From NCBI GenBank assembly GCA_045651685.1, contig JAZRSV010000027.1:1-64000 (forward strand): a stretch of DNA of 64,000 bases, in the 5' to 3' direction. The notes under the pieces were generated by a model. That model searched no databases. It was not told the DNA's origin and was given only the letters and a program-made list of their open reading frames with translations. Every line of letters starts with the position of its first letter. Positions within the stretch are counted from its first letter, which is position 1. Shown here piece after piece: positions 52,704 to 61,737 of this stretch. A program made the translations under genes and the position numbers. The stretch is from CAKVLS01 sp045651685. GTDB lineage: Bacteria; Bacillota; Clostridia; Christensenellales; UBA1242.

Positions 52704-53390
52704 ATGAATTACGAATTGATGGAGAACAACAAAGTATATCTTATGGGCAAAGTTTGCAGTGAGCCAACTTTTAGCCACGAAGTTTTTGGTGAGGGGTTTT
52801 ATGAATTGTGCTTGTCAGTAAAAAGATTGTCTGACTATAACGATATCATACCAATAACAATATCCGAAAGACTATTAGATGACAAAACATTTTGTATAGG
52901 TAGCGATGTAGCAATAAGGGGGCAATTTAGAAGTTATAACAAACTTGTCGACAACAAAAACAAATTAATGCTGACAGTTTTTGTAAGAGAAATATTGCCT
53001 GTAGACGAGAGTATGAACCCTAACATTATTGAGCTTAATGGTTTTGTTTGCAAAAACCCAATATACAGAACAACGCCTTTCAAAAGAGAAATATGTGATG
53101 TGTTAATAGCTGTAAATAGAGCATACAACAAGTCAGATTATTTGCCATGTATTGCTTGGGGTAGAAATGCAAGATATATCAAGTCTGCTAGTGTTGGTCA
53201 AAAGGTATTTTTGTCTGGAAGAATACAAAGTAGAGAATATCAAAAAAAGATAAGTGAAGACGAAAACTTAACAAAAACAGCATATGAGATATCTATATCA
53301 AAAGTATCTTTTTTAGATTCGGATGTGTTAGTTAATAAATCTCCATTGCAAGATATTCAACCATTTTATGATATTGCAGAACAAATGTAA
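52704..53390 (+). CDS. double OB-fold single-stranded DNA-binding-like protein
   Basis: 228 aa with two SSB-like OB folds. The first (about 5-95) has KVYLMGKVCSEPTFSH; the second (about 105-205) has IIELNGFVCKNPIYRTTP and the well-conserved VNRAYNKSDYLPCIAWGRNARY segment. No acidic C-terminal tail for partner binding is present (ends DIAEQM), unlike replicative Ssb. Probably an accessory ssDNA-binding protein. RBS GAGAGG. Terminator follows. Confidence 0.82.
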   Translation: MNYELMENNKVYLMGKVCSEPTFSHEVFGEGFYELCLSVKRLSDYNDIIPITISERLLDDKTFCIGSDVAIRGQFRSYNKLVDNKNKLMLTVFVREILPVDESMNPNIIELNGFVCKNPIYRTTPFKREICDVLIAVNRAYNKSDYLPCIAWGRNARYIKSASVGQKVFLSGRIQSREYQKKISEDENLTKTAYEISISKVSFLDSDVLVNKSPLQDIQPFYDIAEQM

Positions 53391-53395
53391 TAAAA

Positions 53396-53424
53396 AAAAC
53401 ACACATTTTTATGTGTGTTTTTTT
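53396..53424. terminator. bidirectional intrinsic terminator
   Basis: AACACACAT pairs with ATGTGTGTT, flanked by A8 and T7, between the SSB-like gene and the convergent DUF4116 gene. Confidence 0.87.
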
Positions 53425-53431
53425 GTTATGA

Positions 53432-56400
53432 TTATTCGTTTTCTGCTTCTGACATTAGATCGTTAAGCATTTTATCAATATCGTCCAAACCACCATCATC
53501 TACTGGTTTTTTCTTTGCTTTTGTATTTTTTGCTGCAGTTTTTGTTGTAGATTTTGTAGCTGGTTTTGCTGCTTTTGTAGTTTTGGTAGATTTTGTAGTG
53601 CTAGACTTTTTGGTTGTAGAAGTTGATTTTTTAGAAGTTGATTTTTTGGTTGTTGTCTTTTTAGCTGCTGGTTTTTCTTCAGCTTTTTCTTTTGATTTTA
53701 ACAAACTTGCTTTTCTTAAAACTACAACAGGTTCGTCATCATTTGTTTCGTCCAAATGCTCTTCTAACTCTTCAACTTCTTCGTCAAAGTCTTCGTCAAC
53801 TACATCGTCATTTGTTTCGTCTAGGTGTTCTTCTAGTTCTTCTACCTCTTCATCAAAGTCTTCATCTATATGATCTACTTGGGCAGGTTCTTCATAAGTT
53901 TCTTCTGCTACTGGGGTAGCTTCTTCGGCTACTTCTTCTACTGGTTGTGGAGCAGGAGTAAACTTTGGTTTTGGTTTGTCTTCGTCGTCGATATCTTGTA
54001 GCTCTTTTTCAAATTCTGGTATTCTTTCTGGAGCATAAGTTTCGGCAACTTTGATTGATACTTCTGGTATGCTGCGTCTTATTTGCTTTTCGTAAGTTAG
54101 GTTGGTAGCTGGTGCAGCAGTTGCAACAGGTTCTTCATAAGTTTCTTCTACTTCTTCTTCTGCTGCTTGTGCTGGTTCTGTAGAGTAGTAAAAATCTTGA
54201 TTGTTTGTTGCTAGTGTATCTGCTTGTTCGCTAACACCAAATACATCGTCAGAGTCATCTTCGTCATCTGTTGTTGTTTGGGTTGTTTCTTCGTAAGCTG
54301 GTTGTTCTGCATAGGTTGGTTCTTCTACATATGCTGGCTCTTCGCTAACATCTGCAATTTCGACACTTTCTGTAGCAGGAGTATAAGTATAAGATTCTTC
54401 TACAGTTTCTTCTGCTTGATAAGATGGGGTTGTATCGTCTTCTGCAACAAATGCATCTTGTTCGATATCATCTATATCGCTAGAGCCTTGATATGTTGTT
54501 TCGACATACTCTGGTTGAGCGATATAATCTTCTTGCATATAAGTATCGTTTTGTGTTTTGTAATCATCTTGAGAAACTGTATTGTAAGTTTCGGTTTCTT
54601 CAGATGTATATTGTTCGGTTGTTTCTTGGTAAGAAGGTTCTTCGTAAGTTTCGTTAGTATCTTCTTGAGCATCTTGATAAGTATACTCTTCGGTAGCTTG
54701 ATAAGTAGTTTCTTCGGTATAAGCTGGTTCTTCAACATCTGCAGGCTCTTCAGTGTATACTGGCTCTTCTACTTGAGTAGAGTAGTCTGCAGGTGTTTCT
54801 TCTACAACTTCTGGCTCTGATATTTCTTCTTCTACTTGTGGTTGTTCTTCATAAGTATAGGCTGTTGTTTGTTCGCTAGTATATTGTTCTAGTTGACTTC
54901 TTAATTGTTCTTCGTCTTGAGACATTGTTTGTTCTGGTTGTGCATAATCAGCTGCAAAGTTGTCACTTTGTTCGGCATCTGCGTTGCCATAGTCGGTATT
55001 GTCATCTTGAGAATAATTGTCAAAGTTGTTATTAATCACAGCAACATCTGCTTGAGGATTTACCAACTTAATAATTTCTGGGTCATGTTTTAGTCTGTCT
55101 GACAAAACATAATAAGCATCTTTGTTTTGATTGATAGCTAGCATTGCGATATCTTTGCTATCTCTTATTGGGGCACTAGCATATTGTAGTGCAAGACCAT
55201 CAATAGCAACCAAGTTTTGGATAAATGCTACATTTGATCTTAACTCTGTAGAAGCATATTTTACTGCATCGTTATCTTGCTTAAATAGGTAAATAACAAA
55301 TTCTGCATTGTTCTTTAATGCGTCTGATGCATATTCAAAGTTTTCCATATCAGTCTTTATAGCTTCTGATACTATAACTTTGTCGTTTCTTAATTGTGGG
55401 CTAGCATATGCAAGTGCTTGACCATTTTGTCTGATAGCCTCTAAAACAACACTTCTGTCAGCTTTTAGTTTGTTGCTGGCATAAAGTAGGCAAGTACCAT
55501 CAATTTTTACTGCTTGCATGATAAAGCCTTTGTTTACTCTCAACTCATCAGCAGTATATTCCATAGCTCTTGGGTTGTTTTCGATAGCCATAATCATAAA
55601 TGACTTGTCTTGGCGCAATTTGCTTGGAATATGGTTAAAAGTTTCTAAATTAGCAGCAACTGCTTCTGCCAAAAATTGTTTGTTAGATTTTAGTCTGATA
55701 GAAGCATATTCTAATGCTGCTGGGTTGATTTTGATAGCGTTGATGATATATTCGTCGTCGTCTTTTAATTCTTCTGCTACCCAGGTTAGTTGAGCTATGT
55801 TGTTTGTTATAGCTTTTGTAGTTAGTTCTCTATTTTCTTTTAGGTCTTCGCTAATATGAGAGATAGGGCAGCCAAGGTCAATAGCCTTTGCAACAAAGTC
55901 GTAGTTAGATAGCAAAGTTTCGTCAGCTTCGATAATAGCTGTTGGTGCTATTTGTAAAAGCTTTAACATATACTCGGCATTTTCTTTTACACTTTCTGGA
56001 GCAAAATTAAGTGCTCTTGAGTTAAGTGCTGCTGCTGTTGACAAAACTTCAAAATCTGCTTTTGTAGTTTCGCTAGCATACATGTATGACTCCCAGTTTT
56101 TGTTAATAGCGGCAAGTACTAGTTGTTTGTTGTTTTTGACACTTTCGCTTGCATAGAACAAGTTAGAACTGTCAAGGTCTATCATCTTTGACATAAACTC
56201 TACATTGCTCTTAAGAGAGTCTGCAGCATAGTATAAAGAAGCTTTGTTAAGATTGTATGCAGACATAATAATTTCTGGATTGCTGCGTATGTGTTCAGAA
56301 GCATATTTTAATGCTTGAGGGTTTTGAGTTATAGCTGCAAGTACAATATCAACATTATCCTTAAATTGATATGCCAAATTTTCTAGGTACAAACCATTGT

Positions 56401-56656
56401 TTTGTACTGCTGCAAGTACAACATCGTGATCTACTTGCAACTCTTGGTAAAAGTATGGCAATGTGCTTGCGTTTTGACCAACTGCAGCCAATGCAAAACT
56501 CTTATCGCTACGCAAAATATCTGCTGCTTGATTAAGTATGTCTGGCATAACTTTTGAAGTAGCTAGCACGATATCAGGATACTCTGTTTTGCGCTCCAAC
56601 TTTGATAGATAATTTGGGTTGTCAATAATCTTTTTTACTATTTTATCAATTTTCAT
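53432..56656 (-). CDS. giant DUF4116-repeat protein with acidic and Lys-rich tail
   Basis: 1074 aa, no signal peptide. Residues about 49-535 hold roughly twenty repeats of 24-25 aa of the DUF4116 type (pattern xVLAAIxxNxxALxYASxxLKxN). A long disordered Glu/Thr/Tyr/Gln-rich region (about 540-960) follows, including a perfectly repeated 22-residue acidic unit starting VDEDFDEEVEELEEHL near 960, then a Lys/Thr/Ser-rich stretch (about 1000-1045) and a short helical end (LDDIDKMLNDLMSEAENE). The repeats form a helical solenoid probably for protein binding; partner unknown. It has its own promoter and is transcribed alone. Confidence 0.82.
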   Translation of the reverse strand: MKIDKIVKKIIDNPNYLSKLERKTEYPDIVLATSKVMPDILNQAADILRSDKSFALAAVGQNASTLPYFYQELQVDHDVVLAAVQNNGLYLENLAYQFKDNVDIVLAAITQNPQALKYASEHIRSNPEIIMSAYNLNKASLYYAADSLKSNVEFMSKMIDLDSSNLFYASESVKNNKQLVLAAINKNWESYMYASETTKADFEVLSTAAALNSRALNFAPESVKENAEYMLKLLQIAPTAIIEADETLLSNYDFVAKAIDLGCPISHISEDLKENRELTTKAITNNIAQLTWVAEELKDDDEYIINAIKINPAALEYASIRLKSNKQFLAEAVAANLETFNHIPSKLRQDKSFMIMAIENNPRAMEYTADELRVNKGFIMQAVKIDGTCLLYASNKLKADRSVVLEAIRQNGQALAYASPQLRNDKVIVSEAIKTDMENFEYASDALKNNAEFVIYLFKQDNDAVKYASTELRSNVAFIQNLVAIDGLALQYASAPIRDSKDIAMLAINQNKDAYYVLSDRLKHDPEIIKLVNPQADVAVINNNFDNYSQDDNTDYGNADAEQSDNFAADYAQPEQTMSQDEEQLRSQLEQYTSEQTTAYTYEEQPQVEEEISEPEVVEETPADYSTQVEEPVYTEEPADVEEPAYTEETTYQATEEYTYQDAQEDTNETYEEPSYQETTEQYTSEETETYNTVSQDDYKTQNDTYMQEDYIAQPEYVETTYQGSSDIDDIEQDAFVAEDDTTPSYQAEETVEESYTYTPATESVEIADVSEEPAYVEEPTYAEQPAYEETTQTTTDDEDDSDDVFGVSEQADTLATNNQDFYYSTEPAQAAEEEVEETYEEPVATAAPATNLTYEKQIRRSIPEVSIKVAETYAPERIPEFEKELQDIDDEDKPKPKFTPAPQPVEEVAEEATPVAEETYEEPAQVDHIDEDFDEEVEELEEHLDETNDDVVDEDFDEEVEELEEHLDETNDDEPVVVLRKASLLKSKEKAEEKPAAKKTTTKKSTSKKSTSTTKKSSTTKSTKTTKAAKPATKSTTKTAAKNTKAKKKPVDDGGLDDIDKMLNDLMSEAENE

Positions 56657-56691
56657 ATCATCAATAACCTTTTATATATAATACTAATTTT

Positions 56692-56721
56692 AATATATAA
56701 TATACTGTTAGTATTTGTCAA
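56692..56721 (-). promoter_or_regulatory. promoter of the DUF4116 gene
   Basis: On the minus strand TTGACA (56721-56716), 18-bp spacer and TATATT (56697-56692). Confidence 0.6.
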
Positions 56722-56751
56722 ATTATTTGCAACTATTGACAAATTTTGCAA

Positions 56752-56780
56752 CAAAAAAGAGCGTAAAATTTTACACTCTA
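56752..56780 (-). terminator. intrinsic terminator after the propeller/SH3 gene
   Basis: On the minus strand GAGTGTAAAA pairs with TTTTACGCTC (one T-G pair) and is followed by T6. It overlaps the stop codon. Confidence 0.75.
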
Positions 56781-58537
56781 TGTTTTGATTTTTTTATAAC
56801 AACTATTAGTATCAAACCCAATACTACACTAACTACAACAAGTAGTATTGCAATAACAATTTCAAATGTTATGCCATCAAGTATAATAAACTTTGTCTCT
56901 ACATATGCTGTAGATACTTGACCTTGATTGTCGATATATTTTATTTCGGTATATTGTGCTTGTTTGTCATAGTTGTTAACAAGTCTTATGCGTGTACCAT
57001 CTAGCAATACTTGGGTTGTTAGTAATTGATATTTGTCTCCAACTTTTGTGTACAAATTAACAAAGGCAAGCTCGCTGGTTATTTTTATTGTTGCATTAGC
57101 TTTTATAGTTTGAGGATCTTTGGTGGTATTAAAAGTCATTATAGAAGCGGTTGTCACATAACCAACCTTGCCATCTTCTAGTTCGATCTCAAAAAATGAC
57201 ATATTTTGATAATCACTATAACCGGTGATAAGTTTTGTTGCTTTTATGCTAGAACCAGAACTTAATGCTGTAGCTAGGCTAATGCTGTTGCTAGCGGTGC
57301 TGGTTGCTTTTAGAGAAGTTGGGTATTTGTATATAATAGCTTGAGGGGTAGATATGATATAGTTGCCTTCGGCTATTTCAAATGTTGACATGTCGACTTT
57401 TGATAGGTGACTTTTGTTAATATAAACTGTTTGGTTATAATTTGCTTTTGTAGTGACCATACAGTACCAAAAATCTTGACTGTCGTCCAAAACAATTACA
57501 TAACTATTTTTAGCTAAAGTCATACAAGAAGACAATGTATAAGGATAATTGTATGCGATAGCTGTGTTGGTCAAAATTGCAAGTTCTGCACCTTGAGTAA
57601 AGTTGTCTGTGTCAAGATAATCGGTTGGTTTTTGAAAGTCAGAAAGATCTTCTACAAAAGTTTGATCCAACTTAACGATGCTATCAGTAGCATTGTCTAG
57701 TACAAAAGTTTCGCCAGTCATTTGATTAAAGGCAAAACCATTGCTAGCAGCATCTAGTACAGTTTGAGTTATTGTAGAAAAGTCTGCACTAGATAATTTT
57801 GTTATAGTGTTGGTTGATTTGTTAAAAAAGTACAAATTGTCAAGATAGTCAACTTTGACATCATCAAACTCAATATCTATATCATAACTATCACTGACAG
57901 TCATTGTTTTTGTGTCGATGGTATAAACTTTTTTGCTATCTACTACGATTAGTCTTTGACCAGAGGTAGATACCAATAGTTTGCTATTTTGTTTATATTC
58001 TATGTTTTGAATGTCTGTAGTAGCAAAGCCTTGGTCTGTTAGCTTTAACAAACTACTTTGGTCTATATCGCTAGCTATATGCAATAAGTACATATCGCCA
58101 TAGGCATCTTTTACTATAGAGTTGATTTGGTTAAAAGTGATAGATTGACCATCGTTATTGTAGCTGTCATAAGACAATGATTGATAATTGCCACTATAAT
58201 CAAACACTTTGATAAAATCATTATTGCCCATAACAATATATATATATTGATTGTCGCAAGCAAGAAGTGTAGGGTTAGTGGTGTTTTCGTCAAGATAACC
58301 TTTTTTGCCAAAACTAAAGTTTAGCAAAGAGTCTTGCTCTACAATGCGTATGCGATTGTTGTCGGTATCTGCTACAAGCAAATAGTTGTCATAACTTATA
58401 ATGCTAACATTTTTGCCATAACCGCTATTTTCTTGCGTATATTGCGATTGTGCATATGCGCGAGTACTAGATATACCAAAAGCGCCAACCAATGCAAATA
58501 AGCATATAGAGGCAAAAAGCAATGCTTTTTTTAACAT
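56771..58537 (-). CDS. secreted beta-propeller/SH3 protein with C-terminal membrane anchor
   Basis: 588 aa. A signal peptide (about 1-29, ending ARAYAQ) leads into an NHL-like propeller (about 35-300; LLVADTDNNRIRIV, IYIVMGNNDFIKVFDYSG), then SH3-like beta domains (about 310-540; SSCMTLAKNSYVIVLDDSQDFWYCMV, NATIKITSELAFVNLY) and one membrane helix (about 556-580) followed by a short basic tail. It is probably displayed on the cell surface. The domain plan after the propeller resembles the 244-aa protein at 59.5-60.2 kb. RBS TAGGAG and a clear promoter. Confidence 0.75.
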   Translation of the reverse strand: MLKKALLFASICLFALVGAFGISSTRAYAQSQYTQENSGYGKNVSIISYDNYLLVADTDNNRIRIVEQDSLLNFSFGKKGYLDENTTNPTLLACDNQYIYIVMGNNDFIKVFDYSGNYQSLSYDSYNNDGQSITFNQINSIVKDAYGDMYLLHIASDIDQSSLLKLTDQGFATTDIQNIEYKQNSKLLVSTSGQRLIVVDSKKVYTIDTKTMTVSDSYDIDIEFDDVKVDYLDNLYFFNKSTNTITKLSSADFSTITQTVLDAASNGFAFNQMTGETFVLDNATDSIVKLDQTFVEDLSDFQKPTDYLDTDNFTQGAELAILTNTAIAYNYPYTLSSCMTLAKNSYVIVLDDSQDFWYCMVTTKANYNQTVYINKSHLSKVDMSTFEIAEGNYIISTPQAIIYKYPTSLKATSTASNSISLATALSSGSSIKATKLITGYSDYQNMSFFEIELEDGKVGYVTTASIMTFNTTKDPQTIKANATIKITSELAFVNLYTKVGDKYQLLTTQVLLDGTRIRLVNNYDKQAQYTEIKYIDNQGQVSTAYVETKFIILDGITFEIVIAILLVVVSVVLGLILIVVIKKSKHRV

Positions 58538-58557
58538 AATTATATCTCCTAAAATTT

Positions 58558-58586
58558 ATTATATATATAATGCTGCATTTTGGCAA
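58558..58586 (-). promoter_or_regulatory. promoter of the propeller/SH3 gene
   Basis: On the minus strand TTGCCA (58586-58581), 17-bp spacer and perfect TATAAT (58563-58558). Confidence 0.72.
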
Positions 58587-58744
58587 CCAAAGAGCAATAT
58601 TTTTGTATATTTATGATATTTTTTGATATCTATTGAGATATTTACACACATAATGCTTTATTTTTGGCATAAAAAAATTTTTACAAATTTTGGCAGTATT
58701 TTGTTTAATATGACAAACTGCTGTCATAATATATGTGTTATTAT

Positions 58745-58758
58745 CGAACAAATGTTTT
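58745..58758. promoter_or_regulatory. LexA/DinR-like box upstream of the phage module
   Basis: CGAACAAATGTTTT matches CGAAC-RNRY-GTTYC at all but the last position. It lies about 90 bp upstream of the -35 of the sigma-like gene, so it is not in the usual place to block that promoter. Confidence 0.42.
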
Positions 58759-58775
58759 AACAAAGCGACATTTTT

Positions 58776-58816
58776 TGACATTTTTATTAAAAAATATTAG
58801 AAAATTAAAAATGTCA
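58776..58816. promoter_or_regulatory. 11-bp inverted repeat just upstream of the phage regulator promoter
   Basis: TGACATTTTTA (58776-58786) is mirrored by TAAAAATGTCA (58806-58816), separated by 19 bp. Related half-sites (CATTAAAAAA at 58815-58824 and again at 58825-58834, TATGTCA at 58835-58841) continue toward the -35 box. Looks like a binding array for a regulator. Confidence 0.55.
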
Positions 58817-58849
58817 TTAAAAAACATTAAAAAATATGTCACTAAAGTA

Positions 58850-58878
58850 TTGACTTTGAAAAATTTTGATGTTTTAAT
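58850..58878 (+). promoter_or_regulatory. promoter of the sigma-like gene
   Basis: TTGACT (58850-58855), 17-bp spacer and TTTAAT (58873-58878). Confidence 0.65.
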
Positions 58879-58912
58879 GTTTGCAAGTTAAAACTGCGGG
58901 GAGGATATTTTT

Positions 58913-59455
58913 ATGGAGATGGATATTATTTCAAAAGCATTTTTAGGTATATACAGGTACCTAAATGTATTGACAAAATCAATTGATAGAGTTGTTAAAA
59001 TAAAGGGTATTAACTCGTCTAGTTTTAATGATTATTACAAAAACAATACCGAGGATCAAACAGAAGAACTGCTTGCTTTAACTAACAAAAAAATCACCTT
59101 AATTAACATTAAAGTGATTGTTGACAAAACTTTGCTCAAGTTAAAAAGTGAGCAAGCAAGAATATTAACGCTAAAATATATAGACAATTTTAGCTCAAAA
59201 CAAATATGCGAATTAATGTCGCTGCAACCAAGAACTTATTTTAGAAAAGTTAACGCAGCTCTAAATGAGTTTCAGAAGCATCTTTTGGTATTTTTTAACT
59301 CTAACGCTCAAGTTAAGTGCGACATACTAGAGCAGTCTTGGGTAAAAACTTTGCTTAACAACTACACAAAAGATACAAAAATAAATTGTGAAGTTGATGG
59401 TTCTTTTATCTACAAAACTATTATAAAAAGTCTAAAGCGTTCTGTAGCGTGCTAA
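58913..59455 (+). CDS. sigma-70 region-4-like phage regulator
   Basis: 180 aa, mostly helical. LKSEQARILTLKYIDNFSSKQICELM plus LQPRTYFRKVNAALNEF is a sigma region 4-type helix-turn-helix (the positive-control kind found in RinA/ArpU/DUF1492 phage regulators that sit before terminase genes). The long C-terminal part after residue 135 is unrecognised. GGGGAGG lies 7 nt before the ATG. It probably turns on the packaging genes that begin 800 bp downstream. Its stop overlaps the stop of the convergent SH3 gene by 3 nt. Confidence 0.65.
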   Translation: MEMDIISKAFLGIYRYLNVLTKSIDRVVKIKGINSSSFNDYYKNNTEDQTEELLALTNKKITLINIKVIVDKTLLKLKSEQARILTLKYIDNFSSKQICELMSLQPRTYFRKVNAALNEFQKHLLVFFNSNAQVKCDILEQSWVKTLLNNYTKDTKINCEVDGSFIYKTIIKSLKRSVAC

Positions 59456-60186
59456 AGTTCATAGTCTTCGTATACATTTTCTTTGCTAGGTTTTGATTTG
59501 CTCTTGGCTATCATACTAGGCTTAAACAACAAGTATACGAGAGCTACAGCAGGCAAACAAACTATTATTATTAGTATTGTCTTAAAGCTTGTGCTTTGTT
59601 TTAGATTTTTGATATATTGACTACTTACATTAACAAATGGGTTGGGTATACTTTGGTACTGTTCGGTATTTGGTGTGATGTTTGACAACATGTCACATAG
59701 ACCTGCATACACATAACCAGTGTATTTTGTATTGTTTTTTGTATAGCATGCATAATACCAAATGTTGCCTCTACCTGATATTAATTCTTCACCTTTTATT
59801 TGTCCGACATATTGTATTTCTTTGGTGGTTGGCAAAGTACAATGTATGGTTGAGTTCTTTTTTGGCTCTAACCTTAATGTTGCGCCATCTGTTGCAAACA
59901 CTCTAAAAGTCGCCATGTTTAGATATGGCTGCGTTGGGGTGTTTTTTGTTGCGACAACTGCATCAGCTTTTACAAAACCTACAAGGCCTAGATATTCTAC
60001 TTTATAATAATTGTCTTTGTAGTCTAGCAGTTTTACATAATAACTATTAGGTATCTCAAACACAATGCTTTGGTCGTTAGGGTTAGAGCAAAAGTATACA
60101 TTGCTATTAATAGCCTTGGCATAATAACTATGTGGCGTACCTGCCAAATTAAGCATTATTGATACTATCAAACAAAAAATTTTCAT
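59452..60186 (-). CDS. SH3-domain membrane protein of unknown function
   Basis: 244 aa. A signal peptide (about 1-24) is followed by two SH3-like beta domains (about 28-80, FCSNPNDQSIVFEIPNSYYVKLL; about 90-170, ATLRLEPKKNSTIHCTL with YTGYVYAGL), a short linker, one membrane helix (about 198-219) and a short acidic tail (YEDYEL). It is oriented against the phage genes on both sides. Its architecture matches the C-terminal half of the 588-aa propeller protein. It may be a host gene interrupting the phage module or a phage-borne surface modifier. Confidence 0.68.
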   Translation of the reverse strand: MKIFCLIVSIMLNLAGTPHSYYAKAINSNVYFCSNPNDQSIVFEIPNSYYVKLLDYKDNYYKVEYLGLVGFVKADAVVATKNTPTQPYLNMATFRVFATDGATLRLEPKKNSTIHCTLPTTKEIQYVGQIKGEELISGRGNIWYYACYTKNNTKYTGYVYAGLCDMLSNITPNTEQYQSIPNPFVNVSSQYIKNLKQSTSFKTILIIIVCLPAVALVYLLFKPSMIAKSKSKPSKENVYEDYEL

Positions 60187-60258
60187 ATTGCACCTGTGTT
60201 AATTTTATATATATTTTACCTACAAAAAAATAGAAATTTTGTCTAATAAGGAGTTTTA

Positions 60259-61704
60259 ATGAATGTTGGTATTATTGACAGATTAAACAAAATTAATAAA
60301 GAATTGTCCAAACGAAAAAATAACAATAAACTAGCTATGTACAACACCCAAGGCAAAGTTCACCAAAAGCAACTAGCCTTTCATAAGTGTCCTCAAAAAA
60401 ACAGGTGGGTTTTTGGTGGCAACCGTAGTGGCAAGACAGAGTGTGGTGCAGTAGAAACGGTGTATATGGCAAGAGGTTGTCATCCATATAGGCAAAACAA
60501 ACAAAACACAGTTGGTTGGGTAGTGTCTTTGTCTACACAGGTGCAAAGAGATGTAGCGCAAAAAAAAGTTTTGTATTATCTTAATCCAAGTTGGATAGTA
60601 GATGTTGTTATGTTAAGTGGAAAAAAGGACAATCCTAGTGGTGGGGTTATAGATTATATACAGATAAAAAACACTTTTGGTGGTGTTAGTACGATAGGCT
60701 TTAAGAGTTGCGATCAGGGTAGAGAAAAGTTTCAAGGCACTTCTCTTGATTATGTCTGGTTTGACGAAGAACCACCACAAGATATATATGACGAGTGCCG
60801 CATGAGAGTTTTGGACAAGGGTGGTGATATCTTTGGCACAATGACCCCGCTAAAAGGCCTTACTTGGGTGTATGACGAAATATACATGAATTGCCACAAT
60901 GACCCACAAGTTTGGTCGCAACATATGAATTGGCAAGACAACCCATATCTTGACCAACAACAGGTAAAAATGTTAGAAGAGTCAATGTCTCATGATCAAT
61001 TAGAAAGTCGAAAATATGGCAAATTTGTAGGTGGTGGTGGGCTTGTGTATAATGAGTTTGACCCGAGTGTACATGTTATTGATCCATTTGTTGTGCCAGT
61101 TGAGTGGTATGACAATATTTCTATTGACCCAGGCTTGCACAATCCACTTGCTTGTCATTGGTATGCTGTTGATTTTGATGGCAATGTATATGTTATAGCA
61201 GAGCATTTTGATAAGGACAAAGACATTATTTATCACTCTAATTGTATCAAGCAAATATCCAAACAGCTTAACTGGCATACAAATAGTACCGGCATGTATC
61301 AAGCACTAATAGACAGTGCTGCAACACAACGCACTTTGGCCTCGACAAAGAGTGTAGCAGAACTATTTTATGACAACGGCATATCTGTCAATGCAAAGGT
61401 AGACAAAGACTTATTTAGCGGCATTTCTAGGGTAAAAAGCTACCTAAAAGATGCCACAGGCAAGGCAAAGCTTTTTATATTTAGAAATTGCACCAACCTA
61501 ATAAGAGAGTTAAAAACATATTATTGGGCGCAAGATGACAGGCCGCAAAAAAAAGACGACCACTGCCTTGACGAATTAAGATACTATATTATGTCAAAAC
61601 CAACAACAGCAAAAAGCAACCAACCAAAAAGCGCAATACAACTAGACAAAGAAAAACTATACAAAAAACTCAATAATAGCTTTCGAAGCCCGCACTATTA
61701 CTAA
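60259..61704 (+). CDS. phage terminase large subunit
   Basis: 481 aa. The ATPase domain has Walker A GGNRSGKT (near 56-63), Walker B YVWFDEEPP (near 170) and the coupling motif IFGTMTPLKG. The C-terminal RNase H-like nuclease domain has ISIDPGL, LIDSAATQRTL and DDHCLDELRYY with the metal-binding Asp residues. It cuts concatemeric phage DNA and pumps it into the capsid through the portal. RBS AAGGAG. An intrinsic terminator overlaps the stop codon, so transcription of the downstream genes may be lowered. Confidence 0.92.
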   Translation: MNVGIIDRLNKINKELSKRKNNNKLAMYNTQGKVHQKQLAFHKCPQKNRWVFGGNRSGKTECGAVETVYMARGCHPYRQNKQNTVGWVVSLSTQVQRDVAQKKVLYYLNPSWIVDVVMLSGKKDNPSGGVIDYIQIKNTFGGVSTIGFKSCDQGREKFQGTSLDYVWFDEEPPQDIYDECRMRVLDKGGDIFGTMTPLKGLTWVYDEIYMNCHNDPQVWSQHMNWQDNPYLDQQQVKMLEESMSHDQLESRKYGKFVGGGGLVYNEFDPSVHVIDPFVVPVEWYDNISIDPGLHNPLACHWYAVDFDGNVYVIAEHFDKDKDIIYHSNCIKQISKQLNWHTNSTGMYQALIDSAATQRTLASTKSVAELFYDNGISVNAKVDKDLFSGISRVKSYLKDATGKAKLFIFRNCTNLIRELKTYYWAQDDRPQKKDDHCLDELRYYIMSKPTTAKSNQPKSAIQLDKEKLYKKLNNSFRSPHYY

Positions 61705-61720
61705 TAGTGTAGGCTTTTTT
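61686..61720 (+). terminator. intrinsic terminator/attenuator after terL
   Basis: AAGCC-CACTAT-TA pairs with TA-ATAGTG-GGCTT, interrupted by short bulges, and is followed by T6. It lies inside the phage gene order, so it may act as a partial terminator. Confidence 0.65.
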
Positions 61721-61737
61721 ATATAAAGGGAGAAAAT

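Larger units (their letters stand above)
58538..58912. other. 375-bp intergenic region between divergent genes
   Basis: Very A/T-rich, without a reading frame. It holds the divergent promoters of the propeller/SH3 gene (58558-58586, minus) and the sigma-like gene (58850-58878, plus), a LexA-like box (58745-58758) and an inverted repeat with related copies (58776-58837). Confidence 0.7.

Noticed and set aside
53415..53873. Plus-strand Ser/Phe-rich frame over the DUF4116 tail
   Set aside because: It is antisense to a low-complexity acidic and basic region and covers a terminator; no RBS or domain.
54224..54820. 198-aa plus-strand frame rich in Phe, Cys and Ile
   Set aside because: It is antisense to the repetitive Glu/Thr/Tyr-rich part of the DUF4116 protein; composition is a by-product of that repeat.
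58776..58841. Origin of replication iterons
   Set aside because: The repeats sit directly before a promoter and no replication initiator gene is present; an operator array is more likely.
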